Below, piece by piece: positions 16,157 to 24,967 of a stretch of 33,077 nt of DNA (position 1 is the first letter of the stretch; the number at the start of each line of letters is the position of its first letter). The translations under genes and the position numbers were made by a program. Under the pieces are notes generated by a model. That model made no database searches. It was not told the origin of the DNA and saw nothing but the letters and a program-made list of their open reading frames with translations. Source of the stretch: Candidatus Pacearchaeota archaeon (GTDB lineage: Archaea; Nanobdellota; Nanobdellia; Pacearchaeales; GW2011-AR1); assembly GCA_018304165.1 (NCBI GenBank), contig JAGVWS010000003.1, positions 1-33,077 on the forward strand, given 5' to 3'.

Positions 16157-17638
16157 TTGATGAGTAAAAGGCAGAGCACTTCATCTCGGAATGAAACAGC
16201 GCCTCAAAATAAAATAAGTGAGATAGCTGAAAATGAAATAAACGAAGTAGTTGAGATGAAGTGCGGGATTGAAATACATCAACAACTTAATACAGGAAAA
16301 CTATTTTGCAGATGCCCCTCAATATTGCGTTCCAATCCCCCGCACTTTACTATCAAGAGAAAACTTCATGTTGTCGCGGGTGAGAGCGGCGCCGTGGATA
16401 TTGCTGCAAAGCATGAAGCAGGAAAGGAGATGACTTTTGTCTATGAGTGTTATAAGGATAATACTTGCTTGGTTGAAATGGACGAGGAACCGCCTCATGA
16501 GATGGACAAAGAAGCTCTAAAAATTGTGATACAAATAGCCTTACTTCTAAATTGCGAGATACTTCCATTAACGCAGATAATGAGGAAGACTGTTATTGAC
16601 GGGAGCAACACTTCAGGATTCCAGAGGACGGCGCTGATAGCGAGGAAGGGATATATAGAAACTGCGAGCGGGAGAGTAGGGATTGACAGCATTTGTTTAG
16701 AGGAAGATGCTGCGAGGATAATAAGAAGCGACGAGAAAGAAAATATAAGAGTGTTCAGGCTTGATAGATTAGGAATTCCTCTGGTTGAAATTGCGACTGC
16801 TCCAGACATTAAGACACCGGAGCAGGCGAAAGAAGTGGCTCTTCATATAGGAGAAGTCCTCCGCGCTAGCAATGTCAAGAGAGGCATAGGAACAATAAGG
16901 CAGGATGTAAATGTTTCTGCCGGAGTGAATGGAAAGTGGGGCGCGCGCATTGAAATAAAAGGAGTTCAGGAGCCTGCACTAATAGAGAAGGCAATAATAA
17001 AAGAAATAGAAAGGCAGAAGGAGATGATAGCAGAAGGAAAGAGCACCGGAGAAGTGAGGAAGGCAAATGAAGACGGCTCAACAAACTTCTTAAGGCCGCT
17101 TCCGGGAGCAGCAAGGATGTATCCTGAAACTGACCTGCCCATATTAAGAATTTCCCGCGAGGAAATTAACGAAGCCAAGAAGAGCCTCCCAAAATTAAAG
17201 TCAGAAATGAGGGGAGAGTTGAGCAGGGCGGGCCTGTCACCAGAGTTCATCAAGCTGATAATTGAAAATAATAAGCTGGCAGAGCTGCAGGAATTATTAA
17301 GAGTCTATCAAAATCCAAACCTGATAGCTAAATTATTGGTTCTATGGCCGAGCGAAGTTTCAAGTAAGACAGGAAAGGACATTAGTAATATTGAGAAGAT
17401 GCTAACTTTGGATGTCCTTGAAACCATCCTCTTCGCAGTAAAGATGGGGAAGATAAGCGAGAGCAATGCGCGTGAATCGTTAGTAAAAATTATCAGCGGA
17501 GAAGATGTCAAGAAGGCACTTGTGTTTGAGAAGGCTGAAGACCTTGAGGAAAAAATAATGAAAATAGTGAAAGAAAAGCCGGGGCTGACGAAGCAGGCTT
17601 ATATGGGGCTCATCATGAAGGAGACTCTGAGACAATAA
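16157..17638 (+). CDS. gatE: Glu-tRNA(Gln) amidotransferase subunit E
   Basis: MKCGIEIHQQLNTGKLFCRCPS, NTSGFQRTALIARKGYIE, RQDVNVS, KGVQEPALIEKAI, RPLPGAARMYPETDLP. Confidence 0.92.
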   Translation: MMSKRQSTSSRNETAPQNKISEIAENEINEVVEMKCGIEIHQQLNTGKLFCRCPSILRSNPPHFTIKRKLHVVAGESGAVDIAAKHEAGKEMTFVYECYKDNTCLVEMDEEPPHEMDKEALKIVIQIALLLNCEILPLTQIMRKTVIDGSNTSGFQRTALIARKGYIETASGRVGIDSICLEEDAARIIRSDEKENIRVFRLDRLGIPLVEIATAPDIKTPEQAKEVALHIGEVLRASNVKRGIGTIRQDVNVSAGVNGKWGARIEIKGVQEPALIEKAIIKEIERQKEMIAEGKSTGEVRKANEDGSTNFLRPLPGAARMYPETDLPILRISREEINEAKKSLPKLKSEMRGELSRAGLSPEFIKLIIENNKLAELQELLRVYQNPNLIAKLLVLWPSEVSSKTGKDISNIEKMLTLDVLETILFAVKMGKISESNARESLVKIISGEDVKKALVFEKAEDLEEKIMKIVKEKPGLTKQAYMGLIMKETLRQ

Positions 17639-17670
17639 AGTTTATATTCTTGATATAATTATCAAATGTC

Positions 17671-18012
17671 ATGAGTGCCACAACTGCTACTGTGCCTGAT
17701 AAAGTTCACAATGGAAAAATGGTCTTTCCTGTTCCAATAAGAAATCTTGATGTTCACGGGGGACTTGAAAAGCTTGCTGTAGGAGATGTTGTTAAAATTA
17801 GCGTTAAAAAATGGGGAATGTTCCCTGGAACGAAAGAATATACTGCTGTAGGATATATCCAGGAGATTAGGTTAGGCCGTCCAGGAGAGTTAGTTTTATC
17901 AAATGTAAACCCCACTTATAATAAAGCTCCGCTATTTAGAGAAAGTATTCATGCTTACCCTGAGAACAAAATCAATACTATCTATTTGCTCTATAGGCGT
18001 CAAGGCATGTAG
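17671..18012 (+). CDS. hypothetical protein, 113 aa
   Basis: ORF with good spacing. Confidence 0.6.
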   Translation: MSATTATVPDKVHNGKMVFPVPIRNLDVHGGLEKLAVGDVVKISVKKWGMFPGTKEYTAVGYIQEIRLGRPGELVLSNVNPTYNKAPLFRESIHAYPENKINTIYLLYRRQGM

Positions 18013-18165
18013 CTTAATTTATTATCTTAGACATTATTGTAGATAACTCTGTTAATCACAGTGACTATTAAAATATAATCCTCGGAATTTCTATAGTTAA
18101 TTATTTGCAGTTATTGCAGTTTTTACTTGTGCTAAAATGGCTCAATCACTTAAAACAATTTGAAA

Positions 18166-18501
18166 TCACACCGCTATTTCTTCATCAGCAGTTTCGTCAG
18201 CAACTGCATCTAATGATGGAGACCGTGAATGGACAGCGTTAATGCTTCCGATGACTCTTATTTCTATCATGAATCCCTTAATTCTGTTAGTCAGAGTCTC
18301 AAGGTAGAGTTTGCTATAGCCTTTGCTTTTGTCGCTTTTGCTGCCCCTATAACCAAGAACTCTGAACTTGAAGGCGGACTCAACTTTAACTGTCTTGGTA
18401 TCATACGTGCTGTCTGGCTGCGGTATGCATCTAATTCCCACGATATTTCTGGCTAAACTAACGCTGACGATGTCTCCTTTCTTGAATTCGTAATGGACCA
18501 T
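18166..18501 (-). CDS. hypothetical beta-rich protein, 111 aa
   Basis: ORF with acidic C-terminus. Confidence 0.6.
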   Translation of the reverse strand: MVHYEFKKGDIVSVSLARNIVGIRCIPQPDSTYDTKTVKVESAFKFRVLGYRGSKSDKSKGYSKLYLETLTNRIKGFMIEIRVIGSINAVHSRSPSLDAVADETADEEIAV

Positions 18502-18613
18502 AATATAATGTAATCTACTGCGCTTTTAAGCATTATTGTCCGCACTGCACCATTATATAAAACACAACGCCAAGTAGGGCTTCGTTTAATAATTGCTTGA
18601 AATACTTATTTAT

Positions 18614-18729
18614 AGCAACAGACTTAAATATTTGACCATTTTGTCTGTTGCTGTATTCGAGAGAACAAAAAACATGGTAAAGTATTTTGTTCTCTCGTTA
18701 TGACAGATTATAGTTGTTTAACAAATCTG
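18614..18729 (+). promoter_or_regulatory. three consecutive stem-loops upstream of the first AspRS-like gene
   Basis: AGCAACAGAC/GTCTGTTGCT (18614-18652), CGAGAGAACAAAA/TTTTGTTCTCTCG (18658-18697), CAGATT/AATCTG (18704-18729). Confidence 0.6.
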
Positions 18730-18775
18730 CCAAAGTAGCAAAACTTAATAAATAACAAAAAACAGGATTATAATT

Positions 18776-20095
18776 ATGAGCGTGGAAAGAAAAGAGAGGA
18801 GTTATGTAAATGTGATAAAAGAGGGAGAGAGCGTCCTGCTTAAGGGATGGGTTCACGAAATAAGAGACTTATCAAAAATGAAATTCATTCTTTTAAGAGA
18901 TGTGACGGGGATTGTGCAATGCGTAATAAAGGATGAGAAATTGCTTAAGGAAGCGCATCAATTAACGCTTGAAAGCGTTATAGAAATAAAAGGACAGGTG
19001 AACAAAGCGCAGGTCAAGGCGGAGCTCTCACGCAAGGACGTTGAAGTGCATGTAAAAGAATTAACGATAATAAGCAAGGCTGAAACACTTCCAATACAAG
19101 TCAATGAAAAGACGATAACGACGGATTTGCCGACAAGGCTTGACTGGAGGTATTTAGACCTAAGAAAACCGAGAAATTTATTGATATTTAAAATATGGAC
19201 TTTTATGGAAAAAGCAATGAGAGAATTTTGGGAGCAAGAGGGATTTATACAGATATATTCTCCTAAGTTCATGCCATCACCAAGCGAGTCTGGAGCAGAA
19301 TTGTTTAGCGTAGATTATTTTGGAAAAAAAGCATACCTTGCTCAAAGCCCGCAATTCTACAAACAAATGGCCATGGCTGCTGGATTTGAAAAGATATTTG
19401 AGATAGGACCTGTTTTTAGAGCTAATCGTTCCCATACTGTGAGGCACGACACAGAATTTACAATGATTGATATGGAAATGTCGTTTATTAATTCGCATGA
19501 AGATGTTATGAAAACAGAAGAGAGATGGATACATCATTTTATCAAAAGAGTAAGGGAAGAATATGGAGAGGAAATAAAAAAAGTATTTGGTACAGAGGTT
19601 GTTGTGCCAAAGATACCCTTTCCCAGAGTTACTATGGCAGAAGCGCAAAAATTTGTTAGAGATAAAGGATACAAAGGGCCAAATGATGATCTTGATGCTG
19701 AAGGAGAGAAGTTATTATTTGAAGTAATAAAGGATAAATTTAATCATGAATTTGTTTTTGTTAAGGATTATCCTTGGAGTGCCCGTCCTTTTTATCATAT
19801 GAGGCATGCTGACAAACCAAATATCACGAAAAGTTTTGATTTGATATGGAAGGGAACAGAGGTAACAACCGGAGCACAGAGGGAGCACAGGCATGATATA
19901 TTGGTAAAACAGGCTAAAGAGAAAAAGATAAGCCTTGAATTAATAAAGAATTATCTAGATTTCTTCAGATGTGGCTGCCCTCCACACGGGGGTTTTGCAA
20001 TAAGCCCGACAAGATTCCTTATGTTAATGTTGAACATAAAAAATGTCAGAGAAGCGACGTTTTTGCCAAGAGATACGGAGAGGCTAACGCCATAA
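18776..20095 (+). CDS. aspS: aspartyl-tRNA synthetase-like class II aaRS (paralog A)
   Basis: OB fold GWVHEIRDLSKMKFILLRD; LDWRYLDLR; SESGAELF; motif 2 FRANRSHTVRHDTEFTMIDMEM; motif 3 PPHGGFAISPTRFLML; C-terminus FLPRDTERLTP. Confidence 0.88.
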   Translation: MSVERKERSYVNVIKEGESVLLKGWVHEIRDLSKMKFILLRDVTGIVQCVIKDEKLLKEAHQLTLESVIEIKGQVNKAQVKAELSRKDVEVHVKELTIISKAETLPIQVNEKTITTDLPTRLDWRYLDLRKPRNLLIFKIWTFMEKAMREFWEQEGFIQIYSPKFMPSPSESGAELFSVDYFGKKAYLAQSPQFYKQMAMAAGFEKIFEIGPVFRANRSHTVRHDTEFTMIDMEMSFINSHEDVMKTEERWIHHFIKRVREEYGEEIKKVFGTEVVVPKIPFPRVTMAEAQKFVRDKGYKGPNDDLDAEGEKLLFEVIKDKFNHEFVFVKDYPWSARPFYHMRHADKPNITKSFDLIWKGTEVTTGAQREHRHDILVKQAKEKKISLELIKNYLDFFRCGCPPHGGFAISPTRFLMLMLNIKNVREATFLPRDTERLTP

Positions 20096-20101
20096 TAAAA
20101 A

Positions 20102-21031
20102 ATGACTAAGTTATATGATGCACATGCACATGTAGGAACAGACTACTTTTATCATAAAATAAAAAATTATGAAGAATTTGATTTTTCACTAAAAAAACTT
20201 TTAGAAAGAATGAAAAAAAATGGAGTAGAAAAATCAATTGTTTCACAATGCCCATCAATAAAAGAAATAACCTGTTGCGCATCAGCAGATATAAAAATAG
20301 AAAATAAAAAAATAGTGACACAATGTCCAAAATGTAAAAAGATATTAGCAAGATTAAATCATGACCCTTATAGAGATTACAACATAAAAATAGCAAGAGA
20401 AATAGAAGAACTAGGAGTAAAAGAAAAAATAATACCCTTCTTTATAATACACTTGCAAAATCCACTAATAAGAGAAGAAATAGACTTTTATAAAAAGAAT
20501 TATAAAAATTTTGGATTAAAATTTCACACATTAGTATCAAGAAGATCAATAATAAGTATAAAAGAAAAGATGAAAGGTCTGAATATTCCTCTATTAGTAC
20601 ATACAGGAGAAGAAACATATTGTCACCCAAATGAATTAGTAGAATTCTCAAAAAGTTATAAAGGAAAAATAATAATGGCACATGCAGCAAGATTATCCAT
20701 AGACTGTTTGAAAAAAGTTAATCAAATAAAAAACTTATTTGTAGATGTAACTCCATTAACCTCATTTTATAGAAGAATAATGGATGATGATTTTAAAACA
20801 ATACTAGAAAAGAAAGAAGCATTTAACCAGATAAGAGCACCATCAGATGTTTATCATTTTTTGTTAAAATACCTTGATTACAAAAAGCTATTATTTGGGA
20901 CAGATGCACCATGGTGTGATAAGTACGGGTTAGGATACGGATCAGAAGTAAAAATATTCAATGATTTAGAACTTAATTCTGAAATAAAAGAAAGCATAGC
21001 CTATAAAAATTTTGATAAATTATTTAATTAA
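20102..21031 (+). CDS. amidohydrolase-2/TatD-like TIM-barrel hydrolase with Cys4 insertion
   Basis: DAHAHVG, LLVHTGEE, IIMAHAAR, LLFGTDAPW; insertion ITCCASADIKIENKKIVTQCPKCKK. Confidence 0.8.
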   Translation: MTKLYDAHAHVGTDYFYHKIKNYEEFDFSLKKLLERMKKNGVEKSIVSQCPSIKEITCCASADIKIENKKIVTQCPKCKKILARLNHDPYRDYNIKIAREIEELGVKEKIIPFFIIHLQNPLIREEIDFYKKNYKNFGLKFHTLVSRRSIISIKEKMKGLNIPLLVHTGEETYCHPNELVEFSKSYKGKIIMAHAARLSIDCLKKVNQIKNLFVDVTPLTSFYRRIMDDDFKTILEKKEAFNQIRAPSDVYHFLLKYLDYKKLLFGTDAPWCDKYGLGYGSEVKIFNDLELNSEIKESIAYKNFDKLFN

Positions 21032-21092
21032 TTATTTAAAGTGAGTCACCTCTAGAAAGCTTTATAAACCTTAATATGTTTACTACTATGAG

Positions 21093-22403
21093 ATGAATAA
21101 AAGGACTTTAATCCGGGATTTGCCTGGTAAGCATGGAGAATCTGTTACACTTGGTGGTTGGGTAGACAAGGTAAAAGATCAGAAAAGAATGCAATTCTTA
21201 GTGTTGAGAGACCACACTGGTTATCTTCAAGTAGTAAACGAAAAAGGATCAACACCTTATGATAATGTTGTATCATCATTAAGTAATGAATCTGTTGTTT
21301 ATGTTGGTGGTAAGGTCATTCCTAATCCTTCTGTAAGAACTGGTAATGGTTTAGAATTAAGGCTGGAATCAATAGATGTTGCAAATACCCCATCAGGAAG
21401 CCTACCTATTGATGCATCATCTAATATTGACGCAAGACTTGACTGGCGTTATTTAGATTTAAGAGACCCCAAAAAATTATTAATCTTTAAAATTCAAACA
21501 ACTGCTGAACATGCAATGAGGGAATGGTGGATGAATAATGGATTTATGGAAATTCACTCACCTAAACTTCTTGGTGCAGCTAGCGAATCAGGAGCAGAAT
21601 TATTCAAATTAGACTACTTTGGAAAAACAGCATGCTTAGCTCAAAGCCCACAATTCTACAAACAAATGGCAATGAGTGCAGGATTTGACAGAGTTTTTGA
21701 GATAGGACCTGTATTCAGGGCTAATTCTTCACACACAAACAGACATGACACAGAATTCACAAGCGTTGATATGGAAGTATCGTTCGTAAATTCACACGAA
21801 GATGTAATGGAAATTGAAGAAAATTGGTTAAACTATGTTTTATCAAGAGTTAAAACCGCTCATGGTGAAGAAATTAAAAGATCTTACGGTCAAGAATTAG
21901 AAATTCCATCAGTTCCATTCCCAAGAGTAACAATGGATGAAGCATATAGAATATTAGATTCACAAGGCTATGTTGTACCAAGAGAACAGAAAGGAGACTT
22001 AGACCCTGAAGGAGAAAGAAGACTTGCTAAACACATAAAAGAAACTTTCAATCATGACTTTGTATTTGTTACAGACTATCCAGCTAAATCAAGAGCATTT
22101 TATCACATGAGACATGAAGACAGACCTGATATAACTAAGAGTTTTGATCTAATATGGAAAGGAACAGAAGTAACAACAGGAGCACAAAGAGAACACAGAT
22201 ATGACAGATTAGTAAATCAAGCAACAGAAAAAGGAATTGATCCTCAATCAGTATCATCATACACTGACTTCTTCAAGTATGGAGTACCCCCACATGGTGG
22301 GTTAGGATTTGGACTAACAAGAATGCTAATGAATATTACGGGTCTAGAAAATGTAAAAGAAGTAACATTTGTATATCGCGGACCAAACAGATTGACACCT
22401 TAA
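21093..22403 (+). CDS. aspartyl-tRNA synthetase-like class II aaRS (paralog B)
   Basis: LDWRYLDLRDPKKLLIFKIQTTAEHAMREWW; motif 2 FRANSSHTNRHDTEFTSVDMEV; motif 3 HGGLGFGLTRMLMN; PNRLTP. Confidence 0.9.
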   Translation: MNKRTLIRDLPGKHGESVTLGGWVDKVKDQKRMQFLVLRDHTGYLQVVNEKGSTPYDNVVSSLSNESVVYVGGKVIPNPSVRTGNGLELRLESIDVANTPSGSLPIDASSNIDARLDWRYLDLRDPKKLLIFKIQTTAEHAMREWWMNNGFMEIHSPKLLGAASESGAELFKLDYFGKTACLAQSPQFYKQMAMSAGFDRVFEIGPVFRANSSHTNRHDTEFTSVDMEVSFVNSHEDVMEIEENWLNYVLSRVKTAHGEEIKRSYGQELEIPSVPFPRVTMDEAYRILDSQGYVVPREQKGDLDPEGERRLAKHIKETFNHDFVFVTDYPAKSRAFYHMRHEDRPDITKSFDLIWKGTEVTTGAQREHRYDRLVNQATEKGIDPQSVSSYTDFFKYGVPPHGGLGFGLTRMLMNITGLENVKEVTFVYRGPNRLTP

Positions 22404-22467
22404 AATTTTAAATTATAGTTTGTTAAATTGTTCCTTCTCATTTTTCACAACTTTAAGAAATTCAATT

Positions 22468-22502
22468 GATCTTAAATAATTCTTCATTTTTAACTTAAGA
22501 TC
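22468..22502. terminator. stem-loop between aaRS paralog genes, possible terminator
   Basis: GATCTTAA/TTAAGATC perfect 8-bp stem, 19-nt loop. Confidence 0.35.
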
Positions 22503-22609
22503 ATCAATACTATTTATCGATAACTGCGTTAATTAATGTCCCACACCCTAGTATTTCGTAAAATAAAAATAAGATTAATTTTATATATACTCAAATATAC
22601 TATTCTCTT

Positions 22610-24034
22610 ATGAATAAGGGTATATCATTAAGAGAGGTTAAAAATATTGGTCCTGAATTTATAAAAGATTTTGTTGCTCGAGCTGATAATGGTAAGAATT
22701 ATACTTTTAAAGGAAGAATTACCGCAGTTAGAAATCATTCTAAAAGAACATTTTTTGATTTGTCAGATCATACTGGAACAATTCAAATAGTAATTGAGGA
22801 AGAAAAATTTAAAGATTATAAAGAGATAATCTCTTTGTCACCAGCATCATACATTGAAGTTAGCGGAGAATACTCTAACTCAAGACAACCCTCAGAATTA
22901 AAAGCTGACTCAATTAAAATTCTTTCAGAAGCAACTCTACCTCTATCTCCTACGCCTTGGAAAATAGATGGTTCTAGCTCAGATAATGTGAACCAAGTTT
23001 TTGGTTACACTGGTTTTTATTTAGCAAATCCTCAAAGAGCAGCAATACTAAAGATAAAAACAAACTTTGTTAATGCATTACATGAATACTTTCAAAATAA
23101 CAAATTTACTCTAGTTGAACCACCAATACTAACTAATAAAATACTATATGAACCTGAAAAAGCTATAAATGCTGAAGTGCATGGAGAAAAAGTATTCTTG
23201 TCACAATGTGCAACTTTTGAACTTGAAGCTTTAGCAATGGTCTTTGGAAAAGTTTACACTATCTCGCCAGCTTTTAGAAATGAAAAAGGTGGATCAAAAA
23301 GACACCTTGCAGAATATAGTCATGCAAAAGCAGAAGTTTTATTCGCAAACGTTGATGACCTAATATTTTTAGCCGGAGACTCAATTTATAACGCAATGAA
23401 AAAAACTGTTGAAATAAGTGGTAAAGAGTTAGAAATATTAGGTGTAAAAGTTGATTTAGAATTACTTAACCCAAAAAGTCATTTAAGCATGACTTATGAT
23501 GAGGCTGTAAAAATACTTCATGATAATGATTCTAAAATTGTTTATGGTGAAGGTCTAGCAAGAAGTGATGAAATGATTCTAACAAAACATGTTGGGAACA
23601 AATATCTCTGGGTTAAATTCTTACCTTTTGCTTCAGAAGGATTTCCTTATAAAAAAGTACTTGGTTCACCACATTTATCGATGACTTGCGATCTTATAGC
23701 CCCTCATGGAGCAGGAGAAATGGTGGGAGTAGCAGAAAAAACAACAGATATAGAAGAAATAATTGATAACTTAATAAAGAAAGGCAAAAAGAAAGAAATC
23801 AAAAGGTATTGGAAGTACGTTTTACTTAGAAAGTATGGTCTACCGTCTCATGGAGGAATAGGAGCTGCTCCAGAAAGAATCATTTATGGGCTATTAGGAT
23901 TAAATCATATAAGATTAACTAAACCTTGGCCAAGATACCCTGATAGAAAAATTAATCCAATAACAAAAGATAAACTGAATCCTTGGAAAGATAAAGATCT
24001 AGATAAAATAATAAAAAAATATAATCTAAAATGA
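22610..24034 (+). CDS. divergent asparaginyl-tRNA synthetase-like class II aaRS
   Basis: OB fold YTFKGRITAVRNHSKRTFFDLSDHTGTIQIVI; motif 2 FRNEKGGSKRHLAEYSHAKAEV; motif 3 LPSHGGIGAAPERIIYGLLGLNHIR. Confidence 0.85.
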   Translation: MNKGISLREVKNIGPEFIKDFVARADNGKNYTFKGRITAVRNHSKRTFFDLSDHTGTIQIVIEEEKFKDYKEIISLSPASYIEVSGEYSNSRQPSELKADSIKILSEATLPLSPTPWKIDGSSSDNVNQVFGYTGFYLANPQRAAILKIKTNFVNALHEYFQNNKFTLVEPPILTNKILYEPEKAINAEVHGEKVFLSQCATFELEALAMVFGKVYTISPAFRNEKGGSKRHLAEYSHAKAEVLFANVDDLIFLAGDSIYNAMKKTVEISGKELEILGVKVDLELLNPKSHLSMTYDEAVKILHDNDSKIVYGEGLARSDEMILTKHVGNKYLWVKFLPFASEGFPYKKVLGSPHLSMTCDLIAPHGAGEMVGVAEKTTDIEEIIDNLIKKGKKKEIKRYWKYVLLRKYGLPSHGGIGAAPERIIYGLLGLNHIRLTKPWPRYPDRKINPITKDKLNPWKDKDLDKIIKKYNLK

Positions 24035-24851
24035 AAATTAATCAATCAGTTGTAGATAAAATCATAAATTATACCTCCCTTGTAGCAAACTCGGGACAAG
24101 TTAATACCCCCCTGGAAGTTATGGGACTATAAGAGAATGGATAATTCAATCATTCATAAATAGCTCTTCAAGAATTTTAGAAATAGGATGCTCAACAGGT
24201 TTTATAGCTTATCAAATAAATAAGCTAACAGGAGCAAAAGTAACAGGGATAGATTTATCAAAGGATAGTATAGAAAAAGCAAAAATGAACTGCTTGGGAA
24301 TGGAAGGATGTGAATTCTTTGTTAGTGATGCTATTAATCTAAATTTTAAAAATGAATCTTTTACTCATGTTATATTAGGGGGTCATCTTCCATGGGTTTT
24401 AGAATCTGAAAGAAGTAAACACCTAAAAGAAGCAGTAAGAGTTCTAAAAACTGATGGTTTTTTATTAACTTCACTTTATTATTTTTCAACTAAACCATCA
24501 AAAAACTTCTTAGATAAATTTAATAATGAGTTTGGAACTTCACTAACTGCTAATGGTGGATACAACTACTGGAGTTCATTGTTTCATATCCCAGAACTAA
24601 GTTTGTATTATGAATCAAATTACAAAATTATTTATCCATCAAACAAAAGAAAAAAAGCATATCTATCTGTATTCAACATTGATCATCTTCCAGAATGGGA
24701 AAATAAAGTTAATCTATTTATACAAAATGGAAATTATTTATCATTCTTCGTGAAAGTTTTTAGAAAAGAAAAAAACAATATTTACAGACAATATCCACGT
24801 GGGGGAATCTATACCTGGAAAAAAATTGATTTGGTAGAAAAAGAAAAATAA
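24031..24851 (+). pseudogene. class I SAM methyltransferase, frameshifted (frame 1 24031-24132; frame 0 24105-24851)
   Basis: SRILEIGCSTGFIAYQINKLTGAKVTGIDLS lies upstream of the ORF-track start; one added C in the C6 run restores ...QVNTPPGSYGTIREWIIQ... Confidence 0.75.
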
Positions 24852-24865
24852 TGAAAAAATTCACT

Positions 24866-24938
24866 GCCTCCATAGCTCAGTTGGTAGAGCACATGACTGT
24901 TAATCATGGGGTCCAAGGTTCAAGTCCTTGTGGAGACG
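24866..24938 (+). tRNA. tRNA-Asn (anticodon GUU) with C2:A71 mismatch
   Basis: GCCTCCA-TA-GCTC-..-GAGC-A-CATGA-CTGTTAA-TCATG-GGGTC-CAAGG-TTCAAGT-CCTTG-TGGAGAC-G. Confidence 0.93.
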
Positions 24939-24967
24939 TTTATAAATACAACCTTCGCTAAAATAAT

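Noticed and set aside
16353-17511. Minus-strand ORFs inside gatE
   Set aside because: Shadow ORFs opposite a well-supported coding region.
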